From NCBI GenBank assembly GCA_036733965.1, contig DAIMZL010000005.1:1-64000 (forward strand): DNA of 64,000 bases. The letters run 5' to 3'. This document shows positions 45,801-53,791 of the stretch, in pieces. A model generated the notes under the pieces. The model made no database searches and was not told the origin of the DNA. It saw only the letters and a list, made by a program, of their open reading frames with translations. Every line of letters starts with the position of its first letter. Position 1 is the first letter of the stretch. The position numbers and the translations under genes are program-made. The stretch comes from JAEXOD01 sp937930275. Lineage in GTDB: Bacteria > Bacteroidota > Ignavibacteria > Ignavibacteriales > Melioribacteraceae.

Positions 45801-45972
45801 TTTTTCCTCTTTATTGTTAAATATTATAATTTATCTCAAAAATCATTCCTACTTAAATCTAATTAATTTAGTATGTAAATATAATAATTCCGCTTTTTAA
45901 TGTATATTAATTAGAACACATTGTAATAAATATTATACATATTGTAATTTAAATCACATTTTTTGCGAAAGA

Positions 45973-45999
45973 TGTAACAAAACATTAATTTAAAACGTC
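45973..45999 (+). promoter_or_regulatory. Putative ECF-type promoter of the sigma factor operon
   Basis: TGTAAC at 45973-45978 and CGTC at 45996-45999 are separated by 17 bases, matching the -35 TGTAAC and -10 CGTC elements of many ECF sigma promoters. The ATG of the sigma gene follows 21 bases after the -10 element. This suggests autoregulation; it is a motif match only. Confidence 0.5.
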
Positions 46000-46019
46000 T
46001 TTATAATAAACAGATTTTT

Positions 46020-46541
46020 ATGAAAAGTATAAAATTTAACTATCTAATTAAAAATTATAAGCAAGATATTTATCGGTTTTCGTTTTATATGCTTAAAAAT
46101 AAACCGGATGCCGAAGACATTACCCAAGAGGTATTAATAAAAACCTGGGAAAACATTGAAAAATTTGAATTCTCTAAAGCTAAATCTTGGATAATGAAAA
46201 CTACATATAATTTATGCATTGATTTAATTAGAAAAAGAAAAAGTGCAGATAACTTTGTTTACGAATCAGAAGAAGACGAAGATTTTGAACTACCGGATAA
46301 CGATTACTTAAATAATCCTTTAGTAAAAATGGAAAACGAATCTTTAAAAGAAAGAATAAACGAGGCAATACAAAATTTGCCTGAAAAACTTAAAACTATT
46401 TTTGTTATGTACGAGATTAATGAAATGAAATATAAAGAAATTTCGGACTTGTTAAATATTCCTATTAACAGTGTAAAAGTATTTTTATTAAGAGCACGTA
46501 AAAAATTACAATTAGAGCTACAGAGCTATGAAACTAAATAA
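46020..46541 (+). CDS. ECF-family RNA polymerase sigma factor
   Basis: A 173-residue sigma-70 family factor of the extracytoplasmic-function class. Region 2 is YRFSFYMLKNKPDAEDITQE and KTWENIEKFEFSKAKSWIMK, with the DAED and -10 recognition segment; region 4 is LPEKLKTIFVMYEINEMKYK followed by EISDLLNIPINSVKVFLLRA, the -35 binding helix-turn-helix. An acidic linker (ESEEDEDFELPDND) joins them. It overlaps the next membrane protein gene by 14 bases, and DUF4252 comes third. The operon likely responds to envelope stress and probably regulates itself from the site at 45973. Confidence 0.94.
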   Translation: MKSIKFNYLIKNYKQDIYRFSFYMLKNKPDAEDITQEVLIKTWENIEKFEFSKAKSWIMKTTYNLCIDLIRKRKSADNFVYESEEDEDFELPDNDYLNNPLVKMENESLKERINEAIQNLPEKLKTIFVMYEINEMKYKEISDLLNIPINSVKVFLLRARKKLQLELQSYETK

Positions 46542-47058
46542 GAAAATTGAAAATCAAATAATATCGGTTGCGTATAAAGATGCAGATATTATAACCACTA
46601 TTAAAATTTATACTTTAATATTTTTTAATAAGTCAGCTAAAAAAGTTTATAACAATTACAGATTAACAAAAAATTATTTAAGTAAAATTAAAAAAGACGA
46701 ACAATCGATAAATATTAAATTACCAAATTATATTGAAAGTAATAAACCGAGTTTTTGGACTGATATTTATTGCTTATTTACGGCTAAACCAATTTTACCG
46801 ATTATGTATGCAACAGTAATAATAATTGCAGTATTGCTTTCAATTTATGTAAAAGATAGTTTTTATAAACCGATTCCTAAAAATCGTTATTCGATAAATG
46901 AAATTAAAGAAGCCGATAAACAAGCGAAATATGCACTTGCCTTAATTGGTAATTTAATAAACGAAACAAATACAAAAATAAAAACCGAAGTAATAACAAA
47001 ACAGGTTGCAGAACCCTTAGCGGAAGGATTAAATGTAATTAACAATATATTAAATTAA
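46528..47058 (+). CDS. Membrane protein, possible anti-sigma factor
   Basis: A 176-residue protein with one membrane helix at about residues 88-109 (ILPIMYATVIIIAVLLSIYV). The first 85 residues are basic and would be cytoplasmic; the last 65 would lie in the periplasm and have a helical character (EIKEADKQAKYALALIGNLI). No zinc-binding anti-sigma motif (HxxxCxxC) is present. Its place, overlapping the ECF sigma gene by 14 bases, is that of an anti-sigma factor, and the single-span topology fits. This role is inferred from position and topology, not sequence similarity. Confidence 0.6.
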   Translation: MKLNKKIENQIISVAYKDADIITTIKIYTLIFFNKSAKKVYNNYRLTKNYLSKIKKDEQSINIKLPNYIESNKPSFWTDIYCLFTAKPILPIMYATVIIIAVLLSIYVKDSFYKPIPKNRYSINEIKEADKQAKYALALIGNLINETNTKIKTEVITKQVAEPLAEGLNVINNILN

Positions 47059-47069
47059 GGAGCACAACA

Positions 47070-47672
47070 ATGAAAACCTTAAGATTTTTATTAACGGCAG
47101 TATTATTATTTTCAACTACTTTATTAAATGCCCAAAGCACAAAATATAGTTATCCCGATGAACCAGGATTTTTTGACTTTGGTGACTTAAGTAAGCTTGA
47201 ATCGGGTCCAAAAGTAACCGAAGTTCTTTTGCCCGAAAATATGATTCAATCAATTATAGCAATGTCGGAAGACGATGAGGACGTAAAGGGTTTATTAAAT
47301 AATATTAAGTTTATAAGAGTTAGCTCGTACGGAATTACCGAAAAAAACACTAAAGCAATTGATACAAAGTTTAAAGAATTTGATAAAGACCTTTTGGGCA
47401 AAAATTGGGATAGAATGGTTTCCACAAACGATAAAAAGGGAGGAGTAAGTATTTATGTAAAAAATCCCGGTAAAGAAGGAATTCAAGGACTTGTAATACT
47501 TGCAAAACGAAAAAGCGGAGAAGCAACTTTTGTAAACATTGCAGGTAAATTGGACCTTAAATCATTAAGTAAAATTGGCGGAAAATTCAACATCCCCAAT
47601 ATGCATAATATGGAAAATTTTACCGGTGAAGAAAAACATACCGGAGATGAAAAAAATACAGATAAAAAATAA
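47070..47672 (+). CDS. DUF4252 exported protein
   Basis: A 200-residue exported protein. The signal peptide covers residues 1-21 (LLNAQ). The body, FDFGDLSKLESGPKVTEVLL, LLNNIKFIRVSSYG, NWDRMVSTNDKKGGVSIYVK and LVILAKRKSGEATFVNIAGK, matches the DUF4252 family, which in Bacteroidota commonly stands next to ECF sigma factors. A charged, repetitive C-terminal tail (GEEKHTGDEKNTDKK) follows. It probably acts in the periplasm as part of a stress response; function is not known. It has a GGAG Shine-Dalgarno and ends 2 bases before the convergent rseC stop. Confidence 0.85.
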   Translation: MKTLRFLLTAVLLFSTTLLNAQSTKYSYPDEPGFFDFGDLSKLESGPKVTEVLLPENMIQSIIAMSEDDEDVKGLLNNIKFIRVSSYGITEKNTKAIDTKFKEFDKDLLGKNWDRMVSTNDKKGGVSIYVKNPGKEGIQGLVILAKRKSGEATFVNIAGKLDLKSLSKIGGKFNIPNMHNMENFTGEEKHTGDEKNTDKK

Positions 47673-47674
47673 AT

Positions 47675-48121
47675 TTAATTTTCTGATAAGCTGCTTACAA
47701 ATATTATTTGGGGCAGCTTAATATATTCTTCTTTTTTACGTAAAAAAACAAATATACCCAAGTAATAAATAACCAACACTCCCATTCCGGTTAAAAACCC
47801 ATATAATTCTTTATTTTTTGTATTCTCAAATAAACTTATTCCTATTAAAATAGATACAATTAATAAAACAAGCGGTATACCGTAAAGTAAAACGGAAGCC
47901 ATAAATAAGTTACTCCCCTTTAAACTTACTTTTACCCTATCTCCCGGTTTTACCCCATAAGGGTCGCTTACTTTTAGTTTTTTTTTATTTCCTTCGGTGG
48001 GACTGCAGTAAACTTTTGCCGAACACTCCGCACATTCCCCTTTTTCAATAATTGCAATTTCTGCTGTTCCTTTATCAACTTTAATTACAATTCCTTCTTC
48101 TATTAATTCTTCACTATTCAT
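47675..48121 (-). CDS. RseC/MucC-family SoxR-reducing-type membrane protein
   Basis: A 148-residue inner-membrane protein of the RseC family. The N-terminal part (EEGIVIKVDKGTAEIAIIEK, then GECAECSAKVYCSP with C30, C33 and C39) is cytoplasmic and may hold an iron-sulfur cluster. GVKPGDRVKVSL leads into two helices, at about 72-96 and 105-125, and a short C-terminal tail follows. In Bacteroidota such proteins often sit before rnf electron-transport genes; none is in the window here, so its role is open. It is transcribed convergently with the ECF operon. Confidence 0.85.
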   Translation of the reverse strand: MNSEELIEEGIVIKVDKGTAEIAIIEKGECAECSAKVYCSPTEGNKKKLKVSDPYGVKPGDRVKVSLKGSNLFMASVLLYGIPLVLLIVSILIGISLFENTKNKELYGFLTGMGVLVIYYLGIFVFLRKKEEYIKLPQIIFVSSLSEN

Positions 48122-48425
48122 AATGTTTTATAATTTTATCATTTAAAAATAACTAATAATATTTTTGTATCAAAGTTAAAAAGGTTATTATTAAACAGTA
48201 ATTAATAACTGTTTAATAATATGTTTGCAGTATTATACTAAGTTATAAAATTATATAACAATTTTTCAATTAATTAGTTTTTAACTATTTTTTTTACTTT
48301 TGCATTTATAATTGCTAAAAGAATAAAAAAAAACAGACGCCCGAATGAGCGTCTGTAAAATATCATTCTAAACCTTAAAACCACTTAAAAAATATAAATG
48401 TAGCGGTTTTATTAGTTTATCACTT
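48122..48425. other. Intergenic region between rseC-like and fba genes
   Basis: About 304 AT-rich bases, both neighbours on the minus strand. The right part carries the fba terminator; the left part should carry the promoter of the RseC-family gene. Nothing else was recognised. Confidence 0.5.
48322..48356 (-). terminator. Rho-independent terminator of fba
   Basis: ACAGACGC (48333-48340) and GCGTCTGT (48349-48356) form a perfect 8-bp stem; on the minus strand nine or ten U follow (48332-48322). Confidence 0.92.
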
Positions 48426-49457
48426 TTATACGCCTAAAGTTTTACCGTCTGCACGTAAATCGTAAACAGCCTGTTTAACTCTTTCTTTCATACCTGTTTC
48501 TGCTTTTTTCAAGTAGTTACGTGGGTCGTATAATTTCTTATTTCCTACTTCACTTTCAATTTTTAATACACCGTCATAATTTTTTAACATGTGGTCAACA
48601 ATAGGACGAGTAAATGCATATTGTGTATCTGTATCAACATTCATCTTAATTACGCCGTATTCCAATGTTTCGTGAATTTCTTCAATTGATGAACCGCTTC
48701 CGCCATGAAATACTAAATAAAATTCTGCTTCTTTACCGTATTTTGCAATAACTGCATCTTGACCTTGTTTTAAGATAATCGGTTTTAATTTTACATTCCC
48801 CGGTTTATACACACCGTGAACATTACCGAAAGTAGCTGCAAACATATATTTTGCACCCGGAACCGAAGATAATCTTTCATACACATAAACCATATCTGCT
48901 GGAGTTGTATATAATTTATCTTTTGGTGCTCCTTCGTTATTAACGCCGTCTTCTTCGCCGCCTACAACACCGGCTTCAACTTCTAAAATAATTCCTAATT
49001 CTACACATTCTTTTAGTAGCTCAACAGCAACATCCATGTTTTCTTTTAACGGTAATTCGCTACCGTCAAACATATGCGAGTTAAATAATGGAAGCATCCC
49101 TGCGGCAACTCTTTTTTTAGATTCATTAATTAAAGGGCGTAAAAACTTTTCAATTTTTCCGTGTGTGCAATGGTCTGTATGCAAAGCTACGTTAATATCA
49201 TATTTTTCAGCCATTAAATGAACGTGATTTGCAATAGAAATAGCACCTAAAGCCATATCTTTTACATATGCACCGCTGGCAAATTCACCGCCGCCGGTTG
49301 ATACTTGAATTATACCATCGCTTTTTGTTTCTGCTAAGGCTGCTAATACTGCATTAGCGGTTGCTTCACTTGTTACGTTAATTGCAGGATATGCAAATTT
49401 GTTCTTTTTTGCATTTTCTAACATTTGGCAATATTTTTCAAAATTTACTACAGGCAT
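48426..49457 (-). CDS. fba: Class II fructose-bisphosphate aldolase
   Basis: The enzyme splits fructose 1,6-bisphosphate into DHAP and glyceraldehyde 3-phosphate in glycolysis and works in reverse in gluconeogenesis. The 343-residue protein begins FAYPAINVTSEATANAVLAA and has the zinc ligand motif ALHTDHC (about 91-97), LEVEAGVVGGEEDGV, FGNVHGVYKPGN and VFHGGSGSSIEEI in order, matching the larger class IIA form (FbaA-like). Start: ATG with an AGGAGA Shine-Dalgarno. It stands alone with its own terminator. Confidence 0.96.
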   Translation of the reverse strand: MPVVNFEKYCQMLENAKKNKFAYPAINVTSEATANAVLAALAETKSDGIIQVSTGGGEFASGAYVKDMALGAISIANHVHLMAEKYDINVALHTDHCTHGKIEKFLRPLINESKKRVAAGMLPLFNSHMFDGSELPLKENMDVAVELLKECVELGIILEVEAGVVGGEEDGVNNEGAPKDKLYTTPADMVYVYERLSSVPGAKYMFAATFGNVHGVYKPGNVKLKPIILKQGQDAVIAKYGKEAEFYLVFHGGSGSSIEEIHETLEYGVIKMNVDTDTQYAFTRPIVDHMLKNYDGVLKIESEVGNKKLYDPRNYLKKAETGMKERVKQAVYDLRADGKTLGV

Positions 49458-49570
49458 GTCATCTCCTTGTTTTATTTCTGTTTAAAAATTCAACTTTTTG
49501 AATATTTTTAATATGCTAATATACTTATATACAATATAAAAATAAACTAATTTCTTTTTCCCTTAAGCGT

Positions 49571-50605
49571 TTAAGTCCTATTAAGTGCGTTTTTTACAAT
49601 AATCTCTAAAACATCACTATATGAATATCCATACATTTTGGCTGCTCTAAAAAATCCGGCATCCAAACTTAAATCCGGATTCGGGTTTACTTCAAGAATA
49701 AATATATTCCCGTTTTCATCTAATCTTATATCAACACGTGCATATCCGCTACACTGCAGCAGCTTAAAACAATTTATTGCTGTTTCTTTTACTTTTTTTT
49801 CAATTTCTTTAGTTAATTTTGCGGGACAAATAGGAATTGTTTTTTTATAACACTGGTGCTCCGAATTCCATTTAGCATTAAACCCAACAATTTTATTAAA
49901 ATTTTCAGGCATATCACTAAAATCAATTTCACTTATAGGCAGCACTATTAAATCATCGGATTCAATTATTGAAACATTTAGTTCTCTTCCGTCAATAAAT
50001 TCTTCAATAATTGCCGGTTGTTTAAAATTATTTAAAATAAAATTAATTTTTTCTATTGCTTTATCATAATTTCTTACAACACTATCGTCATCTATTCCTA
50101 TACTGCCGTCTTCAGAAACCGGTTTTACAATAGCCGGATAATTAATATCTATCTCACAATTTTCTTCTATTCTACTAATACATTTAAACTTCGGAACACT
50201 TATGCCGTTTGCCGCTAATATTTGCTTACTTAAATATTTGTTTTGACAAATTCCTAAATTTTTGGTAGTTCCTCCGGTAAAAGGGATGTTAAGTAATTTG
50301 AAAAATGAAGCAAAGTTTTTTTCTAACCCCGCTCTATCTTTATAAATCTCAACCAAATTAAATATAATATCAGGCTTGTTTTTTTCTAAGTCGGTAAGTA
50401 GTATGTTAAAATCATCAAGAATATTTAAATTATAAGCTTCAAAGCCCTTTTTCCGCAAACATTCCGAAATAAGTTCATATTCGGCAATTATGTCGTTTCC
50501 TCTCATTTTGTATGCTTCGGAAAGCTTAAACTGTTCGGTACACTTTGTAGCGTAAGGGTCAACTAATTGGGTATAAGGTTCGTTAAAGACTACTGCAACT
50601 TTCAT
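49571..50605 (-). CDS. D-alanine-D-alanine ligase-like ATP-grasp enzyme
   Basis: A 344-residue ATP-grasp ligase. The frame is open up to 50737, but ATG 50605 begins KVAVVFNEPYTQ, a proper first strand, and avoids overlap with the divergent gene. Motifs: DIIFNLVEIYKDRAG (about 90-104), PFTGGTTKNLGICQNKYLSK, YPAIVKPVSEDGSIGID (ATP-binding loop), IIEEFIDGRELNVSII and YARVDIRLDENGNIFILEVN followed by PNPDL, which gives the metal-binding E-N pair. It resembles Ddl but the N-terminal part differs and the amino-acid site is not assured; other amide or ester ligations are possible. It is divergent, 71 bases apart, from a C39-like peptidase. Confidence 0.83.
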   Translation of the reverse strand: MKVAVVFNEPYTQLVDPYATKCTEQFKLSEAYKMRGNDIIAEYELISECLRKKGFEAYNLNILDDFNILLTDLEKNKPDIIFNLVEIYKDRAGLEKNFASFFKLLNIPFTGGTTKNLGICQNKYLSKQILAANGISVPKFKCISRIEENCEIDINYPAIVKPVSEDGSIGIDDDSVVRNYDKAIEKINFILNNFKQPAIIEEFIDGRELNVSIIESDDLIVLPISEIDFSDMPENFNKIVGFNAKWNSEHQCYKKTIPICPAKLTKEIEKKVKETAINCFKLLQCSGYARVDIRLDENGNIFILEVNPNPDLSLDAGFFRAAKMYGYSYSDVLEIIVKNALNRT

Positions 50606-50676
50606 TTTTGTTATTTTTGTATGGTCATAATATCTAAAAATTTTATATATTAAATATAATAAATTTAGAAATAAAT

Positions 50677-51668
50677 ATGAGTTTTTATCCCCAACCAAAC
50701 GATTATACTTGCGGACCGTTTTCATTAAAATACGCAATGAATATGTTCGGCGTATTTATTAGTGACGGTTTGATAATTGAGANNNNNNNNNNNNNNNNNN
50801 NNNNNNNNNNNNNNNNNNNNNNNNNNNNNNNNNNNNNNNNNNNNNNNNNNNNNNNNNNNNNNNNNNNNNNNNNNNNNNNNNNAAATACGCAATGAATATG
50901 TTCGGCGTATTTATTAGTGACGGTTTGATAATTGAGAGATCCGGAGCCCGCTGGTGGGACGGTGTTGATGAAGTAGGCTTAGAGCGTGCTGCTAATTTTT
51001 TTAATTTTAAGTTTAAACCGTTTACAACAAATAGCGAAACAAAAGCGGTAAAAATGCTTAACGAACACTTAAAAAACAATTACCCTTGTATTTTAAGCGT
51101 AGATAATTGGAAGCATTGGATTACGGTAGTAAACCATACTAAATCGGAATATGTTATTATTAATAGCGGCGAAAATAAAATATTTTACACTTTAAAGACT
51201 AACGAACTAATTGACTATTGGTCATATTACAACGAAGCAACAGATTTATATAGCTATGACGGGTATGTTGTTATTCCTAAATTTAAAACAAAAATTCACG
51301 CAAAATTTACGCCTAAAAAAGCCGAAATTTTAATGTATGCCGAAAATAAAGACCTTGCGGTTAATTGGGAAGATTATTTTAACGACCTCGCTATATTTAC
51401 TACCCCTTTAACTGACGATACAATTGATTTTATTACTTTTCAAAATTTTTTAAAAAAGCATGCAAAATTTATTATAGATAAGGTTATATTTTGGCACGGA
51501 AATATTTCGTCTTCGGAATTAAAAAAGATTGTGAATAATATGGAATTTGTTGCAGAAATTTATAATTTTGTAGTGTTGAAAAAAAACGAAAATAAAGCTG
51601 TTACCGATTTGGCGTTGTTACTTATGATGTACGCCTGCGGAACTTACGGAATGTCGAAATTTTATTAA
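50677..51668 (+). CDS. C39-like papain-fold peptidase (interrupted only by a false gap)
   Basis: When the exact 55-base duplication (50728-50782 and 50883-50937) around the N run is collapsed, the gene encodes 278 residues. The N-terminus QPNDYTCGPFSLKYAMNMFG carries a papain-like cysteine C12; H95 in NWKHWITVV and N111 in VIINSGEN complete a C39-like Cys-His-Asn triad. The second half (about 150-278) has no recognised motif. No signal peptide, so it acts in the cytoplasm. The divergent ATP-grasp gene next to it suggests that one makes and the other cleaves a peptide or amide bond. No Shine-Dalgarno is obvious. Confidence 0.7.
50783..50882. other. Assembly gap of 100 N flanked by an exact 55-base duplication
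   Basis: Bases 50728-50782 equal 50883-50937, so no sequence is missing and the C39-like gene is intact. Confidence 0.95.
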
Positions 51669-51677
51669 GGAATTTAT

Positions 51678-52238
51678 ATGCTAAAAAGAAACCCGCTAAT
51701 TTTAACCAAGTTAAACACTGCCCTTTTAGTTGTTGATATTCAAGAAAAAATTGTACCGGCTATGAATGAGAGCCAGCGATTTATTTCTAATACCGTAAAA
51801 CTAATAAAAGGATGTAAAGTATTAGGTTTACCTATATTTTTAACAGAACAATACCCAAAAGGTTTAGGTGCTACGGTTGGTGAAATAAAAGAAGAATTAA
51901 AAGATATTACCCCCATACAAAAAATGTCTTTCAGTTGTGCCGGCTCAGTTGAACTTATGGCTAAATTAAAAAAATCCGAAATTAAAAATATAATTTTAGC
52001 CGGAATAGAATCGCATGTATGTATTTCACAAACAGCATTGGATTTATCTGTTAACGGTTTTAATATTATTGTTGCAGCCGATGCCGTTACTTCAAGAAGA
52101 AAGTTTGATTATGAAATTGCTTTAAGTAGAATGGCACGCAATAATATTGACGTTACTTTAACTGAATCGATATTATTTGAAATGCTTAATGTTTGCGGTA
52201 CAGATGACTTTAAGCAAATTTCTAAAATTGTAAAATAA
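51678..52238 (+). CDS. Isochorismatase-family cysteine hydrolase
   Basis: A 186-residue alpha/beta hydrolase of the isochorismatase superfamily. The triad is visible: D20 in LLVVDIQEKIVPAM, K82 in IQKMSFSC and C115 in AGIESHVCISQTALDL, followed by the usual VAADAVTSR. Relatives hydrolyse amides such as nicotinamide or ureidoacrylate, or act on unknown substrates (YcaC type); no specific substrate is assigned. The gene begins 9 bases after the C39-like gene, so the two are likely cotranscribed, giving three predicted amide-bond enzymes in a row. Confidence 0.87.
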   Translation: MLKRNPLILTKLNTALLVVDIQEKIVPAMNESQRFISNTVKLIKGCKVLGLPIFLTEQYPKGLGATVGEIKEELKDITPIQKMSFSCAGSVELMAKLKKSEIKNIILAGIESHVCISQTALDLSVNGFNIIVAADAVTSRRKFDYEIALSRMARNNIDVTLTESILFEMLNVCGTDDFKQISKIVK

Positions 52239-52256
52239 AAACAAATTAACTTATTT

Positions 52257-52292
52257 AAAAAGAGGCATATTAATTATGCCTCTTTTTGTTTT
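52257..52292 (+). terminator. Bidirectional terminator between convergent genes
   Basis: A perfect 13-bp stem (AAAAAGAGGCATA, 52257-52269, with TATGCCTCTTTTT, 52275-52287), followed by GTTTT on the plus strand and by a U-containing run on the minus strand. It serves both the isochorismatase-like gene and the DUF2062 gene. Confidence 0.9.
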
Positions 52293-52298
52293 AAATTT

Positions 52299-52799
52299 TT
52301 ATACTTGCAGATTTCGCTTTTTACGATGTGCACAAATTAATTTGTAAATTACAAAATACATTATTACAGAACAGCACAATGCTAATATAGATGTACCCGT
52401 AAACAATACTATCAATCCGTTTTGACTTAAATTTAATATCCCCGAAAAAGAAGGTGATGTTAAAAACTCCGATATTGAATTCCAGCTTATTTCAATGTGA
52501 GTAATAAACTGTCCTATGTTTATTGCCGCATAATAGATGGGTAATATTGTTAACGGATTAGAAATTAATGTTGCAGTTACCGTTAACAAAACATTACTCC
52601 CTAAAAATATGGAAATAGGTACGGCAATAATTGTTTGGAGACCTATGGGGAATAAAAGACCTATAAATATACCTAAGGCAATACTAAATGCAATTTCGGC
52701 AGGAGTAGATTTTAAGTTTAATAATTTTTCGTAGTAATACTTAATAGATAATTTATTAAATTTCTTTATAGTTTGTATAAAGCTGATTTTCATTCGCAT
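52299..52799 (-). CDS. DUF2062 membrane protein
   Basis: A membrane protein of about 166 residues. The DUF2062 domain is seen: STPAEIAFSIALGIFIGLLF, then PIGLQTIIAVPISIFLGSNV and ISNPLTILPIYYAAINIGQF. Two to three helices lie in this part and another near the C-terminus (ILALCCSVIMYFVIYKLI). Relatives are found alone or attached to glycosyltransferases; function is not known. The frame extends to a TTG at 52820, but the ATGs at 52799 or 52793 give a better start. Confidence 0.8.
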   Translation of the reverse strand: MRMKISFIQTIKKFNKLSIKYYYEKLLNLKSTPAEIAFSIALGIFIGLLFPIGLQTIIAVPISIFLGSNVLLTVTATLISNPLTILPIYYAAINIGQFITHIEISWNSISEFLTSPSFSGILNLSQNGLIVLFTGTSILALCCSVIMYFVIYKLICAHRKKRNLQV

Positions 52800-53066
52800 A
52801 CAATTTTTTGACAAAAACAACTACAAAATTATATTTAAACTTATTAATATGCAAATTTAAAAATTTTACGGGTAACGGGGAATATTAGACCATTATTTTT
52901 TAAGTGAGGAAAAAATACTTATTTTTTTTAGTTAAATAGCATTTTTTTTCAAAAAAACAAGTAAAAAGTGCATTTTTGATAAAAATATTTTTTGCAAAAT
53001 GAAATTTAATTAATATATTAATGAATACAATTTAACAATCCTTAAAAACTAAACTAAAGGGAAGTT

Positions 53067-53444
53067 ATGGGAAAATCGAAAGAAAAACCTGCCGAAAAAC
53101 CGGTTAAAAAAGCAGCAAAACCGGCTGCAAAAAAGACCGAAAAACCTGAACCGAAGCCAAAAGCAAAATCCATGACTAAAGCTCAGATTATTGCTTACAT
53201 GGCAGAAAAGTTAAACATAACCAAAAAACAGACCGGCGATTTTTTAAACGAATTTGTTTTATTGGCTTATAAAGAAGCTAAAAAAGATTTCGTTATTCCG
53301 GGTATCGGCAAATTATCTTTGGCTCAAAGGAAAAAGAGAAAAGCACGCAATCCACGTACAGGCGAGGAAATTGTTGTTCCTGCTAAAAAAGTGGTTAAAT
53401 TCCGTATCGCTAAAGCTTGTAAGGACGCGATATTGGGCAAATAG
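53067..53444 (+). CDS. HU-family DNA-binding protein with lysine/alanine/proline-rich tail
   Basis: A 125-residue nucleoid protein. Residues 1-35 form a low-complexity basic tail of KPAEKP, KKAAKPAAKK and PEPKPKAKS units, like the tail of eukaryotic H1 histones. The HU/IHF fold follows (MTKAQIIAYMAEKLNITKKQ, FVIPGIGKLSLAQRKKRKAR, NPRTGEEIVVPAKKVVKFRI). The arm carries NPRTGE in place of the usual NPxTGE; this is standard. HU proteins compact DNA. Tailed forms occur in several phyla and may bind DNA more loosely or in a regulated way. GGGAAG precedes the ATG. Confidence 0.93.
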   Translation: MGKSKEKPAEKPVKKAAKPAAKKTEKPEPKPKAKSMTKAQIIAYMAEKLNITKKQTGDFLNEFVLLAYKEAKKDFVIPGIGKLSLAQRKKRKARNPRTGEEIVVPAKKVVKFRIAKACKDAILGK

Positions 53445-53464
53445 TTTTACTATATATGTTTTTT

Positions 53465-53495
53465 AAGGGGATAATTTTTGTCCCCTTTTTTATTT
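53465..53495 (+). terminator. Rho-independent terminator of the HU gene
   Basis: AAGGGGA (53465-53471) pairs with TCCCCTT (53481-53487), followed by TTTTATTTT. Confidence 0.85.
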
Positions 53496-53644
53496 TAAAT
53501 AATTTTCAATATTTGTAATTATTCCTGATAGCTTAATTTTACGTTGTATTATTATTGTATTTTTATCGAAAATAGATAACACACTAAAAATATAATCCAT
53601 AATCCAACATCTAATACTTTATTTAGCTTATTTATACAACTCTT

Positions 53645-53789
53645 AAAATTCAGTATTCAAAATTTAAAAAAATCCTCATTCCGTTTAAGGAATAGGGACA
53701 TTCAAAACTCAGCATTCAAAATTAAACATTAAAAAAAATCCCCGCTTATTTTCGGAAGCGAGGACATTCAAAATGCAGCATTCAAAATT
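53645..53789. repeat. Three degenerate copies of a 20-base repeat alternating with hairpins
   Basis: Copies at 53645-53664, 53704-53723 and 53770-53789 share AAAAnnCAGnATTCAAAATT. They are spaced 59 and 66 bases apart. Each interval holds a run of A, a hairpin (ATTCC/GGAAT at 53678-53693 in the first, CGCTT/AAGCG at 53743-53760 in the second) and GGACATTC. The stem bases differ between the units but still pair. Confidence 0.7.
53731..53764 (-). terminator. Rho-independent terminator of serC
   Basis: TCCCCGCTT (53739-53747) pairs with AAGCGAGGA (53756-53764), one mismatch. On the minus strand eight U follow. It lies within the repeat array, about 30 bases beyond the serC stop. Confidence 0.8.
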
Positions 53790-53791
53790 AT

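Larger units (their letters stand above)
53445..53791. other. Intergenic region with terminators and degenerate tandem repeats
   Basis: These 347 bases hold the HU terminator, a stretch without recognised signal at about 53500-53640, three copies of a 20-base repeat and the serC terminator; each is listed separately. No coding frame is supported. Confidence 0.6.

Noticed and set aside
48295..48302. TACTTTTG, a perfect Bacteroidota -7 promoter element on the plus strand
   Set aside because: Both flanking genes are on the minus strand and no TTTG lies at the right distance, so it is probably chance in AT-rich DNA.
50606..50737. N-terminal extension of the ATP-grasp ligase up to 50737
   Set aside because: It overlaps the divergent C39-like gene and precedes a normal Rossmann-like first strand; ATG 50605 is the better start.
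53645..53789. CRISPR array
   Set aside because: Only three diverged 20-base copies with hairpin-forming, partly related spacers and no cas genes.
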